From NCBI RefSeq assembly GCF_900143285.1, contig NZ_FRDN01000003.1:372001-436000 (forward strand): a stretch of 64,000 nt of DNA, in the 5' to 3' direction. The notes under the pieces were generated by a model. It saw nothing but the letters and a program-made list of their open reading frames with translations. It did no database searches and was not told the DNA's origin. The position numbers and the translations under genes are program-made. Shown here in pieces: positions 43,566-53,637 of this stretch (position 1 is its first letter; each line of letters begins with the position of its first letter). Source of the DNA: Desulfitobacterium chlororespirans DSM 11544 (lineage in GTDB: Bacteria; Bacillota; Desulfitobacteriia; Desulfitobacteriales; Desulfitobacteriaceae).

Positions 43566-44351
43566 TCATTTGGGCTCCTTGGGATCAATCATATGAAGGT
43601 AGATACGCTTGCATTTCTCAACATCCTTTTCCTTGATGGCATGATAAATATCGTCATGCTCAAGAATCTGAAAATACTCTTCTACCGTTCCTCCCTCTTC
43701 TATATACTCCTGATAGTGCCTTTCTAAAATAAGCAGAATATAGTGATTAATTAATTCCCGAGCCAGATTAAAACTGTTGATGTACACAGAATTGTGGGAC
43801 ATTTTGCAGATCTGAAAATGGAAATTCAGATCCGTGTTGACATATTCAACATAAGTATCTTTGTCAAAGCTTTTATCCTTGTAACTGGCATTCAGTTTTA
43901 GACCGATCACCCGGCATTCATCCGCCAATCTTTTCAGCTCGGTCAGCTCTTCCTCGGTACCTCTTTCAATGGCCAATCTGGCGCATTCGATTTCCAGCAA
44001 TTTGCGGAAGTCCCGAATTTCATTCTCCTTTTCAGGCTGCATGGCAAACTCAGCCACTTCGCGGACATACTTCCTGAGATTGAAATTCAAGACGTAGGTC
44101 CCTTCCCCTACCCTTGTCTCCACGATTCCCAAAATATTAAGCTTTTGGAGAGCACCGCGCACGGTCAGACGATTCACGCCGAAAATCTCGGCCAATTCGT
44201 TTTCCGACGGCAGTTTATCCCCGACCTGCCATCTTCCGGAAGAGATTCCTTCTTTAATCTCCTGATAGACCTGTTCCGTAAGGGGCAGCCGTTTAATTTT
44301 TGTCCCTGTATCCAAAGCTTTATCCAATACTTTTTCTGTAATTTCCGCCAT
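43566..44351 (-). CDS. GntR-family (FadR/FCD subfamily) regulator 2
   Basis: A 261-residue paralogue of regulator 1: the DNA-reading segment (SENELAEIFGVNRLTVRGAL, QKLNILGIVETRVGEGTYVL) is nearly identical and the FCD-like domain (NFHFQICKMSHNSVYINSFN) is closely similar. It lies just upstream of the small-protein/MFS pair in the same direction, so it is probably the specific regulator of that transporter. A motif shared with the other operon's promoter lies 41-60 bp upstream of its start. Confidence 0.88.
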   Translation of the reverse strand: MAEITEKVLDKALDTGTKIKRLPLTEQVYQEIKEGISSGRWQVGDKLPSENELAEIFGVNRLTVRGALQKLNILGIVETRVGEGTYVLNFNLRKYVREVAEFAMQPEKENEIRDFRKLLEIECARLAIERGTEEELTELKRLADECRVIGLKLNASYKDKSFDKDTYVEYVNTDLNFHFQICKMSHNSVYINSFNLARELINHYILLILERHYQEYIEEGGTVEEYFQILEHDDIYHAIKEKDVEKCKRIYLHMIDPKEPK

Positions 44352-44391
44352 CCTTCCAACCTGCCTTTAACCCTTTATTGAAATCAGACTG

Positions 44392-44411
44392 CTAGCTAGC
44401 GAACAGTCACC
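44392..44411. promoter_or_regulatory. candidate GntR operator
   Basis: CTAGCTAGCGAACAGTCACC. The minus strand of 41001-41017 reads CTAGATAGCGAACAACC, so the core CTAGnTAGCGAACA occurs upstream of both operons at this locus. Confidence 0.45.
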
Positions 44412-44481
44412 AACTATCTGTATCTTACCACAAATGTGAACTTAATAAAATGCAGGAAAGACTCATTTTCTAATATAAAAA

Positions 44482-44522
44482 GGGCACGAGGCAAGTAGCT
44501 TTTCTGCTCACCTCGTACCCTG
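44482..44522 (-). terminator. terminator downstream of tRNA-Sec
   Basis: AGGGCACGAGG pairs with CCTCGTACCCT (one mismatch), and the minus strand then runs into TTTTTATA. It lies about 64 bp beyond the 3' end of the tRNA gene. Confidence 0.75.
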
Positions 44523-44585
44523 ATCAAAAACAAGTAGAACCAAGTTTCCCCTTGCCACAAAACTGTTTTTTAACTGGGATAGTTT

Positions 44586-44682
44586 TGGCGGGAACGCGTA
44601 GGAGTCGAACCTACCTCGGCCGGATCACCCACCCGATAACGGATTTGAAGTCCGCAGGATCCACCGGAATCCATTCGCCCCC
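44586..44682 (-). tRNA. selC: tRNA-Sec (anticodon TCA)
   Basis: A 97-nt gene with an encoded CCA end. The anticodon loop ACTTCAAA places anticodon TCA at 44646-44648, so it reads UGA. The features are those of bacterial selenocysteine tRNA: an elongated acceptor stem (GGGGGCG against CGTTCCC with G-T pairs), a long variable arm (GGGTGGGTGATCCGGCC region), and a T-arm containing GGTTCGACTCC. It lies about 110 bp downstream of the oxidoreductase operon whose catalytic subunit has an in-frame TGA, which makes functional linkage likely. Confidence 0.93.
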
Positions 44683-44792
44683 CTGATTTCTTCTATCATA
44701 CTATCTTTTACCAGGTTCATTCCATCTTGAGTTTATAGCCGGCAAAGTCCGAATTACGACCTTACCTGACAACACCTTATAAGGAGACTCTC

Positions 44793-45815
44793 TCAGCTAC
44801 TGACGCTCTTAGAAGACGTCAGGTGAAATAACCTTTGGCTCAGATAAGGCAACGTGATTATCAATACTACTCCCAAGCCCAGAAGAACGAGCACGGCAAG
44901 CCACTCTATTCCTCCGCCCTGATGATAGAACTGTGTCCCCGACGCAGGCAATTCCTGCCCACCGTACACAAAATTATAACGAAGAGCAAAAACCCCCAGC
45001 AAGCTGCACAGCCCTGCTATTCCCATGGAATGGGGAGATTGTTTTAAAGAAAGCAGAATCAGAGGCACGACGATACCCACCACGATTTGCACAGCCCAGA
45101 AGGTAAAGGCCTTTTCACCGGCCAGAAGATTCATTACCGTCAGCTCTCCCAGACCACTCAGGAAGTAAACCGTCAGCAAATGGAAGAAGACAAGGCAGAT
45201 TTCCAAGACCACGAACCATACTTTTAAGCTGTGGAGAGCACTTTCATAAGCCGCTCCGGCAACTCCCCCTTGAATGAAGGCTTTTTTGGTAAGACTGATA
45301 AGGCTTAAAGCGGCGACACAGCCGGATACCAAAAACAGAACCGGCAGCAACGCAGAGTTCCAAAGAGGTCTACCAGGCACAACGGCTAAAAGAAATCCTG
45401 TATAGGACCCCAGGCTGATGGCCAAAACAACACCAATTTTACCCCAAATCTTCGCATTTTTCTCCTGGTCCTTCCACAAAAACCAAATATAAGGCATACA
45501 GACAAGCCCGTAGAACAACAAAATGAAAGAACCCCAGGACATAAGAGAAGAGGGATTGACATTAAGGAATAAATAGAGGGCTCTGAAGGGCCGCCCCAGA
45601 TCCGCGACTAAGGCGAGCAGCCCTGGAACCAAGACTGCCACGGCCGCGAGGGCCGCCGGTTTAGCCAAAGGTTTGACAGCCTGCCAACCAAAAACCGTAC
45701 TCAAGGCTGAGATGAGAAACAAGCCTGCACTCAGCCCTGCCAGAAAGAAGTAAAGCACGATGAGAGGACCGAAAGCAGCGTGATGCTGAATCTCATAGAC
45801 AAATGAAAAATCCAT
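44793..45815 (-). CDS. NrfD/PsrC-like membrane subunit
   Basis: A 340-residue membrane protein with eight to nine TM helices, of the NrfD/PsrC/TtrC family that exchanges electrons with the quinone pool. The opening (HHAAFGPLIVLYFFLAGLSAG) and the LVLVPGLLALVADLGRPFRAL segment are characteristic. The ATG follows AGGAAG and lies 1 bp after the ferredoxin gene stop. It should anchor the molybdoenzyme and ferredoxin subunits at the membrane and link them to menaquinol. Confidence 0.9.
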   Translation of the reverse strand: MDFSFVYEIQHHAAFGPLIVLYFFLAGLSAGLFLISALSTVFGWQAVKPLAKPAALAAVAVLVPGLLALVADLGRPFRALYLFLNVNPSSLMSWGSFILLFYGLVCMPYIWFLWKDQEKNAKIWGKIGVVLAISLGSYTGFLLAVVPGRPLWNSALLPVLFLVSGCVAALSLISLTKKAFIQGGVAGAAYESALHSLKVWFVVLEICLVFFHLLTVYFLSGLGELTVMNLLAGEKAFTFWAVQIVVGIVVPLILLSLKQSPHSMGIAGLCSLLGVFALRYNFVYGGQELPASGTQFYHQGGGIEWLAVLVLLGLGVVLIITLPYLSQRLFHLTSSKSVSS

Positions 45816-45816
45816 G

Positions 45817-46422
45817 CTACTTCCTCCTTTCCAAATCGTTGAGGCTTATGCTATCAAAGGCCTCATCCAGGCCGATGTAGAAAACGCTGGGCCGGGTGCC
45901 CAAGTCTGAGCGCAAAGCCTGAGCGGGATGTTCGGCAAGCAGGCGGTTAATTTCACTGTCGGGATGATTTAAATCGCCAAAAATACGGGCATGAGCAATG
46001 CAGTTGGAGATGCAGGCCGGCATCAGCCCTGCCTTAATCCGCCCGATACACAGATCGCATTTTTCCGCCATACCTGTCTCTTTATTCAGGAAACGGGCAT
46101 CATAAGGGCAAGCCGCAATGCAGTAGCGGCAGCCAATGCATTTGTCAGGATCAACGACAATGACCCCGCCTTCATCCTTATGGGTCGCTTTGACCGGACA
46201 TACGGTTTGACAAGGAGCATCCTGGCATTGATTGCACAGGCGGGGAAGTTTCACCCTCGTCACATTGGGGTAAATCCCTTTATCTCCCTCAACAACCCAG
46301 GAGCGATAGGCCCCTTCCGGCACATTATTCTCCATTTTACAGCTGACAGTACAGGAATGGCATCCGACACAGCGGCGCAAGTCGATGACCATACCATAGC
46401 GCGGTTCCAAATTAGCACTCAA
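45817..46422 (-). CDS. four-[4Fe-4S] ferredoxin subunit (TtrB/DmsB-like)
   Basis: A 201-residue electron-transfer subunit with the four cysteine groups of the DmsB/TtrB family: CVGCHSC...C, CNQCQDAPC...C, CIGCRYC...C and CDLCIGRI...C. It passes electrons between the NrfD-type membrane subunit and the molybdoenzyme. There is no Tat signal, so it would be exported with the catalytic subunit if at all. Translation starts at TTG (46422), 8 nt after GGAGG and inside the end of the chaperone gene (11-nt overlap). Confidence 0.92.
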   Translation of the reverse strand: MSANLEPRYGMVIDLRRCVGCHSCTVSCKMENNVPEGAYRSWVVEGDKGIYPNVTRVKLPRLCNQCQDAPCQTVCPVKATHKDEGGVIVVDPDKCIGCRYCIAACPYDARFLNKETGMAEKCDLCIGRIKAGLMPACISNCIAHARIFGDLNHPDSEINRLLAEHPAQALRSDLGTRPSVFYIGLDEAFDSISLNDLERRK

Positions 46423-47107
46423 CGCAGATTCCTCCTCTGCTGAAATAATTTTTCATATCCTGATCATCGTCATGGAGCCAAATCTCCAGGGTCCTGATGG
46501 CCTGAGCATAAAAACCTTGTTCCAAAGTTCTCAGGGCTTCGGCCATACCGGGAATCCACATCAAGAGATGGTCGGCCATGAACTCCTTTTGAATCTCCAG
46601 CCATCTTTCGGCCTTGTCCTGCCGGGCTTCTTTTCTGGCCTCATGTTCCTGCCGGCATAAATAAGTCATATAGGCTAATTCGAACCCCACATGATCGGCC
46701 AAGGGGATATTCTTAAGCGGGGAAAACATCTCCAGACCATAGGGATCAAACCCGGTCAGCTCATAGTGCTGCTTGATCTGGACAGTCAGGGAAGTATTTA
46801 GTTTTCCGAAGGACGGTTTGGGCTTCGGCTGATAGCCGCGCAGGGCTGATTCATAAGGAGGAACATATTTCCCGGACATGGGCACAAAAAAACAGTCATA
46901 GTAATCCTAGCGAAGCCTCTCCAGTGTTGCCTGTGCTTCTTCAGGAATCTTTATGCCTTTCTGATCCATAAAACCCTCGCCTGAGTTGGCGAGTTTCTGA
47001 ATGGTGAGCCATTTTTCCAGGGTTGGTTCCTCCAGGAGGAGACTGGAGAAAAAGGCATAGGAATGAAAACGATCCCTTGTCCAGTTTATTGCATCTTGCA
47101 TTTTCAT
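46412..47107 (-). CDS. TorD-family chaperone gene interrupted by in-frame TAG
   Basis: Chaperone for molybdoenzyme maturation. The full frame is 231 residues, normal for TorD. It is broken after codon 66 by a TAG at 46907-46909 (LERLR-stop-DYYDCFFVPM), yet continues without frameshift through the diagnostic family features: the GKYVPPYES segment, DHVGFELAYMTYL, and FMADHLLMWIPGM. Possible explanations are a point nonsense mutation, TAG read as pyrrolysine or suppressed, or reinitiation at GTG 46885 or ATG 46879 (neither with a good site). The start is ATG 47107 or 47101 behind GGGGG. It sits 6 bp after the oxidoreductase gene. Confidence 0.8.
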
Positions 47108-47113
47108 CCCCCA

Positions 47114-50100
47114 CTATACTTTAAGGATTTTAAAGGCACCGCCATTGCGGCTGGTTCCTCCGGTGGACATTTCACTGAAGCCGAAGATACCATTTTTAAC
47201 TTTAGGATCGATCAGGCTGATTCCCCCCAGAAAGACTCCTTGCCCTGAGCCGGGAACAGCTGAAATTTCCTTTTCCCCTAACGTGTGTTTTTTCGCACCA
47301 TACTCCCAGTGACCATAGCCATAGGCTATACCCACTGAACCTCTGGCGATTCCCTGTCTCACCTGCAGGATTCCCTCGGCTTCCCCACCTGTAGCGGAAA
47401 CCAGTCTTACTTTGTCACCGGATACAAGGCCCAACTGCTCAGCATCTTCCGGATTGATCTCTATCTTATTGGCTTGATTCAATTCCCTTAAAATCGAGTT
47501 TTCCAGCATGGACACACTTCTGAATTTGGCTTTATAGGAAGCCGCTTTAAAGGGCCATTCCGATTCGGGGAAAAGCTGATCAAGGGAGGTGCCGTCCGCT
47601 AAAATCTCCGGATTATAGACAAGGGTTCCGGAGTGGAAGTATTGACCCGTGAAGGAGTTTTTGGCTAAAGCCATCTTCTCCCCATACAGGTTAAAACACC
47701 CTTCCTGGGGATACTTGGTGCGATCTCCTGCATAGCCTTGGCCAAATTCTTCGAACCGTCCTCCACGGGAAAGGATAAAGGCTGCTTTGCGGTATTCTTC
47801 TGTTTTTAAGCAGTCTTTCCAGTTCTGCATACAGCTTGCCAGATCCTGAATCTTCATTTCCTCATCGGTAAGATCGGGAACCGGTTGACCATCAAAGGCC
47901 ACATTGGCAACCCCCCGCAGGAAGTAATCTTCCGGCGTGTTCAAGGGGTACGTCTTTCCATCCATGTCCTTTATGGCATTCTCACCAAAGCCCGGCAACC
48001 CTATGGCTTTGGCCACATCAATAATATAATTTTCATAGCAGGCATGGCGGTTATCGCTGAGCTTAGCTGTCAAGGGTTCCACAACCGGCCAACGCAGAGA
48101 GGTTACCTTTTCCGAAGTATTGCCCTCACTATTGGCAAGTCCCCAACTTTCATAAGGGGTGGTATCCGGTATGATGTAATCCGCTAATGCTGTCGTTTCA
48201 CCCATAAAAGCATCCATGGCAATGATCAGGGGTACTCTTGCCACTTTTTTCAGCTCATCCATAATCTCCTGCCGCCCAGCCGCAGGAGTGGTCATCAGCG
48301 GATTAGCCATCCAAACCATTAAGATCTTGGTTTGGTAGGGATAACTATTGATCACGGAGAAAAAGGCCTGATTGTCCGAAGCGCTGCCAATGGGATGCCA
48401 GGGTAATTTGGAGGGATAGGGGTTCTCCCCTTTAGCAATCTTTTGCTTGTATTCAGGCGTCTTCTCATAAGGAACGCCGGTCCGGCTGATCAGAATGCCT
48501 TTCCCCTTAATATTCGGTGCATTGGCCACTGTACCCAGGTCATAACGAGGGCCTTTGGCTAAGGATTTATAAGCCACACGGCGTTCCAACATACCACCCT
48601 TTAAATTATGGCAGCCCACCATGGTCGCCAGGACGTGCATGGCATTGGCAATATCATAGCCATTGGCAGAGGCCGTATTGCCTGTTCCATCTACTGCCAC
48701 TTTCGTGCCATGGGCTGTAAACTCTCTGGCAATGTCCATGATGGTCTCTTCAGGCACTTTGCATATTTGGGAATAGTCGGCAATTCCTTGACTGAAGACA
48801 CTTTCTTTTAAAATGGCGAAAGCCGTTTTAACCCGTATGGACCCGCCGGACTTAGCCTGCACCTTTCCGTCAAAGGCCAGATCGGCTTTGGACACTTGAT
48901 TATAGATAGCCGGCTGGTTCGTTTCCGGATCGATGACCATAAAATAATCCACGGTTTTCGTCGGATCGGTGCTGGGGGGTACTTCCAAGCCTAAATCCTC
49001 CGCCCGCAAAAGTTTACGGTTGTTGGGATGATTTTCATCCACGATCACCAGATGGGAGGCGTTGCACCAGCTGGCAAATCCTTTGCCCTTGGCAGCATTT
49101 AGGTGGGGGGAACTTAAATAATCTTCATTATAGCGCTGATTGTCTATAATCCAGTGCAGCATTCCCATGATAAAGGCTGAATCCGTGGTCGGTTTGATGG
49201 GAATCCATTTGGTATTTTTACCCACAGGGGAAATGGCGCCACCACACATAACCGGATCGACGATGACCACTTTAAGTTTTCCTTCACCAGTTTGCTTGGC
49301 GACCTGCCTGGCAATAGTAGACATCGGTTTGCCACTATGACCGGGAAAGGCCCCGATATAAAGAATAAACTCGGCATGATTGACATCCGGTCTCATGCCT
49401 TGACCGGTTGACAGTACCTGACCCGCAGGTATTTTGGAGCCACCTCAGGTGTAGCCATGGCCAAAATTATTGGGAGTACCAAAAGCACCGGTAAAACGTC
49501 CGGCAAAGGCAGTACGCCCATCTCCTCTTCCTCCGAAGTGGACCAGTTGAAATGATTTGGGCCCTAATTCGGGATTCGCCGGATCCATGGGGGTAAGAGG
49601 ATCATGAACATCCTTGATCCCCTCAATGGGCGTTGTTTCGCCCAGATGGGCAAAGGGAGTTCCTCCCTCCACCGTTTCCTTGACCGCTTCTTCCCAAGTG
49701 ATGGGCTGCCATTTGGCTTCTCCCCGCTTATCTGCGCGTTTGAGAGGCACTAAAATCCGGTTGGGATCATGATGAGCTGTCAAAGTGGCATTGCCCCTGG
49801 CACATAAAGCTGCTCTTCCCTCATTCCCCATGTCCCGATATGTGCTGAAAGACAGATAGGAATCCAGGAGAGAGGTCTCCATGGCAAGATGGGGCTGAGC
49901 GCTGGAGGGGTTATAAGGATTGCCCATCACCCGGGTCGCCAGCCCTGTCTCCTTATTGATTTTCACCCTGTTGCCACATGAACTGTAGCAACCCAGACAA
50001 GCACTGTTTCGCATTAGAATATTGGGGTTGACTTCCACCTTCCCCGACGTTACATCAATTCTTGCCTCTACCTCCTGACTGCCGGTCTTTTTGGGTATAA

Positions 50101-50203
50101 ACCCGGGAGGCTGTTCGGCCATGATCATTCTGTCATAGCCAAGGCCGCTTGCTGTGACCATACCCGCAGCTGCTGTCAGCTTGATAAAATCACGACGCTT
50201 CAT
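47114..50203 (-). CDS. TtrA-like molybdopterin oxidoreductase, selenoprotein (in-frame TGA)
   Basis: Catalytic subunit, 1029 residues including selenocysteine at position 253. It begins with a Tat signal (MKRRDFIKLTAAAG) and a [4Fe-4S] motif (CLGCYSSCGNRV, with a fourth Cys in ALCARGNA), then the GNPYNP segment seen in TtrA/ArrA-type enzymes. The reading frame is open except for one TGA at 49445-49447, in GHGYT-U-GGSKIP, where relatives carry the molybdenum-ligand Cys. A SECIS-like hairpin follows and tRNA-Sec is nearby. Sulfur oxyanion, polysulfide or selenate/arsenate reduction is plausible. It ends in TAG, and a sigma-54 promoter lies 51 bp upstream. Confidence 0.88.
49415..49431 (-). promoter_or_regulatory. 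bacterial SECIS-like hairpin
   Basis: In the mRNA, TACCTG and CAGGTA pair perfectly around the 5-nt loop CGGGU. The loop begins 20 nt after the UGA and has G in its first two positions, as expected for bacterial SECIS elements read by SelB. Confidence 0.75.
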
Positions 50204-50253
50204 AGCTAAATCATCCCTTCTGCATAAATAATTAAGAAAGCATTCATTAGTAA

Positions 50254-50269
50254 TGCAAAAAGCTTGCCA
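50254..50269 (-). promoter_or_regulatory. sigma-54 promoter of the molybdoenzyme operon
   Basis: On the minus strand TGGCAA-N5-TTGCA, close to the consensus TGGCAC-N5-TTGCW with correct GG/GC spacing, 51 bp upstream of the start codon. The NtrC-type regulator encoded upstream is the natural activator. Confidence 0.82.
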
Positions 50270-50330
50270 ACTCCTAATTAGCGGTAATAATCACAAGTGT
50301 AAGCCTCGCCATTCTTTAAAAACAGCAAAA

Positions 50331-50373
50331 TGACCCGGTCAAAATGACTGCATTTGTCATTTTGACCGGGTCA
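50331..50373 (-). terminator. terminator of the regulatory operon
   Basis: Perfect 18-bp arms (TGACCCGGTCAAAATGAC/GTCATTTTGACCGGGTCA) with a 7-nt loop, followed on the minus strand by TTTTGCTGTTTTT. Confidence 0.9.
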
Positions 50374-50391
50374 CTCTCATTTTATCTCATT

Positions 50392-51762
50392 TCATGGCAG
50401 GGGCTCAATCCCATATTCCTTGACCTTGCGATATAAGGTTTTAAGGCCGATCTTCAATTCCTGAGCCGCTTTTGTTTTATTCCCTCCTGCCATTTTCAGT
50501 ACCCTGAGAATATGCTGACGTTCACAGTTCTCCAGAGAAAGATCGGCGTCTCCCCAGCCGGGAGTCTCTTCCTCCAGCCCTTTTTTAGGAACGGGTGTCC
50601 GCTTCCCCATTTGAGGCTGAAATAAATGCTCCGCTTCGATGGTTGAACCGTAGGAAAGCAAGCAGCCCCGTTCAAGAATATTGGCCAATTCTCTGACATT
50701 GCCCGGAAAATCATAGTTTAACAGCACTCTGAGAGCCTCCGGGCTCAGAACTTTAGGATTATTTTGCGGGCATTTTTTGGCCAGAAGGTAGTCTGCCAGC
50801 AAAGGAATATCCTCTTTGCGATTTCGTAGAGGAGGCACTTCGATTTGCACCACATTTAAGCGGTGATACAAATCCTCCCGAAAACGCCCGGCAGCAACTT
50901 CCTGTTCCAATCTCTTATTGGTAGCGGCCACTACTCTCAGTTTGACTTTACGGGACCGGGTGGCTCCCACCCGGAAATATTCACCATATTCCAGCAGCCT
51001 GAGCAATTTAGCCTGAATATCCAAATCCATCTCGGCAATCTCATCCAGAAAAAGAGTTCCCCCGTCAGCTATTTCAATCAAACCCATTTTGACCCCTGCC
51101 GCTCCTGTAAACGCCCCCTTTTCATGGCCAAATAATTCACTCTCCACAAGTTGGTTCGGTAAAGCCGCACAATTCAAAGCCTGAAACGGCTTATCCTTTC
51201 TGGCACTCCAAAAATGCAGGGAGCGGGCGATGAGCTCTTTGCCGCTGCCGCTTTCTCCCAGCACCAGAATGGTAGCTTCACTGTCCTTCACCTTTTCCAC
51301 CATTTGCATAAGTCTTTTTATTTCCGGACTTTGGCCGATAATCGGCTCGCTTCCGGTTTGACGTCTTAAGGCTTCGGAAAGCCCTGCCGCTTGTTCGGCC
51401 AGGCGTTTTTTTTCATAAGCCTGGGTCAGCGTGAATTCCAGTTTGGTTGTGTTGCAGGGTTTGGTGAGATAATCGTAAGCACCCTGCTTGATGGATTGAA
51501 TGGCGGTTTCCAGGCTGCCATGCCCTGTCAGTACCACAACTTCCACAAAGGGATCGGCCTCTTTGACCTGGGTTAATAAGGAGAGCCCTTCGCCGTCGGG
51601 AAGGCGCTGATCCAAAAGAATCACATCATAACTGACCTTACCCAGCCAATCCAGAGCCTGTTCAATAGTATGAGCCAAATCAATCTGGATCTTTTTCCTG
51701 GTCAGCCTTTGCTTCAGGAGTGTCGCAAAATCCACTTCATCCTCAACGATCAGCAGTTTCAT
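50392..51762 (-). CDS. NtrC-family sigma-54 response regulator
   Basis: A 456-residue activator: receiver (acidic VEDEVD near residue 6, phosphoacceptor in [11 protein letters not shown], Lys in YLTKPCN), AAA+ core (GESGSGKEL, intact [19 protein letters not shown]) and Fis-type HTH ([20 protein letters not shown]). The ATG follows AGAGGTG and is 1 bp after the kinase gene. The molybdoenzyme operon directly downstream has a sigma-54 promoter, so this is almost certainly its regulator. Confidence 0.92.
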   Translation of the reverse strand: MKLLIVEDEVDFATLLKQRLTRKKIQIDLAHTIEQALDWLGKVSYDVILLDQRLPDGEGLSLLTQVKEADPFVEVVVLTGHGSLETAIQSIKQGAYDYLTKPCNTTKLEFTLTQAYEKKRLAEQAAGLSEALRRQTGSEPIIGQSPEIKRLMQMVEKVKDSEATILVLGESGSGKELIARSLHFWSARKDKPFQALNCAALPNQLVESELFGHEKGAFTGAAGVKMGLIEIADGGTLFLDEIAEMDLDIQAKLLRLLEYGEYFRVGATRSRKVKLRVVAATNKRLEQEVAAGRFREDLYHRLNVVQIEVPPLRNRKEDIPLLADYLLAKKCPQNNPKVLSPEALRVLLNYDFPGNVRELANILERGCLLSYGSTIEAEHLFQPQMGKRTPVPKKGLEEETPGWGDADLSLENCERQHILRVLKMAGGNKTKAAQELKIGLKTLYRKVKEYGIEPLP

Positions 51763-51763
51763 C

Positions 51764-53605
51764 TTATTGCACCTCTTTTGTATGCGGCAGTTTGACCGTC
51801 ACTGTAGTCCCCTCACCCAGCCTGCTGTCCATGACAATCGTACCCCCGGCCTGTTTGATTAAGCCATAGCTTACAGCAAGCCCTAAGCCGGTTCCAAGTC
51901 CGGGGGGCTTGGTGGTAAAGAAAGGTTCAAAAACCCGTTTCAAATCCTCGCTGCTGATGCCTTCCCCATTATCCATCACTTGCAGACAGATGCAGTCCGC
52001 CTCATTTTGCGTCACTAACTTCAAGGCACCGCCCTGCTTCATAGCCTGAGCCGCATTGCAAAGAAGATTAAAAATGACCTGTTGAATCCCCGGCCCATCC
52101 CCCCAAATCAGCGGAACAGCCTCATCCAAGTCATACTGGACCTGGACTTGGTTTTTTTGCAGCATATAATGATTCAATTCCAAAGCTTTTTGCACAAGCT
52201 CATTCAAGTTATAAAAGTCATAGGCATTATTCTGGTTTCTCTCCTGACGAGAAAAATCCAATAAATTCTGGGTTATCTGGGAGCACCGGTCCGCCTGTCT
52301 GGCTATCAAATCCAGATATCTGTCGATATCCTGATCTTTCTCCCCTTGAGCAGAGTTCATCCTTTGCAGTTCATAGCGCAATTCCTCGACGGAAAGACCG
52401 ATGGTGGCCATAGGATTATTAATTTCGTGAGCTATGCCTGCCGCCAATAACCCTACCGATGCCATTTTATCCGCCTGGCGCAAGGCACTTTCCAGCTCCC
52501 GCTTCTTTTTCAGTTCTTCACTCAGTTCATTAAAGGCTGTCAACACTTCACCTATCTCATCCTGGCTTTGCACAGGCAGCACAAACCCCGCTTCTCCGGA
52601 GGTAATCCGCTTAACGCCTTTCTTTAAAATATCCAGCTGCCGGAGAAAATAGATGACAAAAAACAAACTTATCCCCAGAACAAGGAGCATCAGAATCACT
52701 GTGCTTAAGCCAAAGGTATTTCGCAAATGGATATAGGAGGAAAAGGCTTTGGTCTCCGGCTGTTCATAGATAACCGCCCAATCTGTTCCGCTCACTTGCG
52801 CATAAGCGCCAACCACCTTTTCACCCGTATAGGACACATAGGTGCGGACCAAAGGATTTTCCCTGGTCAGCTCTTCTTCTTCCTCCGACAGCAAAGGAAG
52901 ACTGGCCTGCACATTCCGGTTGGAGAGTACCTGGCTGAAATCCTCATGTCCAATTAAATGCCCTTCCTGATCCACCAGAAACAGCCACGCTCCGGAAGTT
53001 CCCGCTACTTTAGATAAAAGATCCACGACACTGCGCAAACTGATATCTGCCACAACTGCACCCTTAACGTCATTGCCCTGCAGAATAATGGGAATGGCCA
53101 ATTGAAAATAAGGCTGGCCATGCTGATCTAACAGCACCGGCCCGATATAAGTTTGATAATTCTTAATGGTTTTAAAGATGTTCTCCACATCTTTTTCCTG
53201 GCTTGCCCCGCTCTTCCCAATATCGAATCGGGATACTCCGGTAATTTCATAACCTTTTCCATCAAGCAAACTCATTCTCTCAACATAAGGAAGATTGGTC
53301 AGACAGCTGTAGAGCAGGCGCTCCTGCTCCCCGGTGTCACTGCTTATCAGCACAGTACCGTTCGCTTCCGCCAGAACAGTTATCACCCGCTCTGCTTCTT
53401 CCAGCAGGAAATTTATCTCTTTGACAACCCGGGAGGTCCCATAAGAATGCTGATTCCTTACAGATTCCCAAAGATAATCCTTGGCACGCATCAAGTTAGA
53501 TCCGCCCAGGAAAAGCAGCGGAATAAGGGACATAATAATACTGAACGCCAGGAGTTTAAAGGCAATGCTTTGGAAACGCCTGGCATGCTTAGACATATTC
53601 ATCAA
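51764..53605 (-). CDS. Cache/HAMP sensor histidine kinase
   Basis: A 613-residue NtrB-like kinase. TM1 (about 15-35) precedes an extracytoplasmic double-Cache domain (about 40-295); TM2 (about 300-320), HAMP, a HisKA segment with GIAHEINNPMATIGL and an HATPase_c domain (NLLCNAAQAM, DNGEGI, GTGLGLAVSYG) follow. It is paired with the NtrC-type regulator (adjacent genes). Because a periplasmic binding protein gene lies just upstream in the same run, the input may come through that protein as well as the Cache domain. The start is TTG at 53605 or ATG three bases on. Confidence 0.9.
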   Translation of the reverse strand: MMNMSKHARRFQSIAFKLLAFSIIMSLIPLLFLGGSNLMRAKDYLWESVRNQHSYGTSRVVKEINFLLEEAERVITVLAEANGTVLISSDTGEQERLLYSCLTNLPYVERMSLLDGKGYEITGVSRFDIGKSGASQEKDVENIFKTIKNYQTYIGPVLLDQHGQPYFQLAIPIILQGNDVKGAVVADISLRSVVDLLSKVAGTSGAWLFLVDQEGHLIGHEDFSQVLSNRNVQASLPLLSEEEEELTRENPLVRTYVSYTGEKVVGAYAQVSGTDWAVIYEQPETKAFSSYIHLRNTFGLSTVILMLLVLGISLFFVIYFLRQLDILKKGVKRITSGEAGFVLPVQSQDEIGEVLTAFNELSEELKKKRELESALRQADKMASVGLLAAGIAHEINNPMATIGLSVEELRYELQRMNSAQGEKDQDIDRYLDLIARQADRCSQITQNLLDFSRQERNQNNAYDFYNLNELVQKALELNHYMLQKNQVQVQYDLDEAVPLIWGDGPGIQQVIFNLLCNAAQAMKQGGALKLVTQNEADCICLQVMDNGEGISSEDLKRVFEPFFTTKPPGLGTGLGLAVSYGLIKQAGGTIVMDSRLGEGTTVTVKLPHTKEVQ

Positions 53606-53637
53606 TGGCGATCATCCTTCAACTTAAGCATTGTTTT

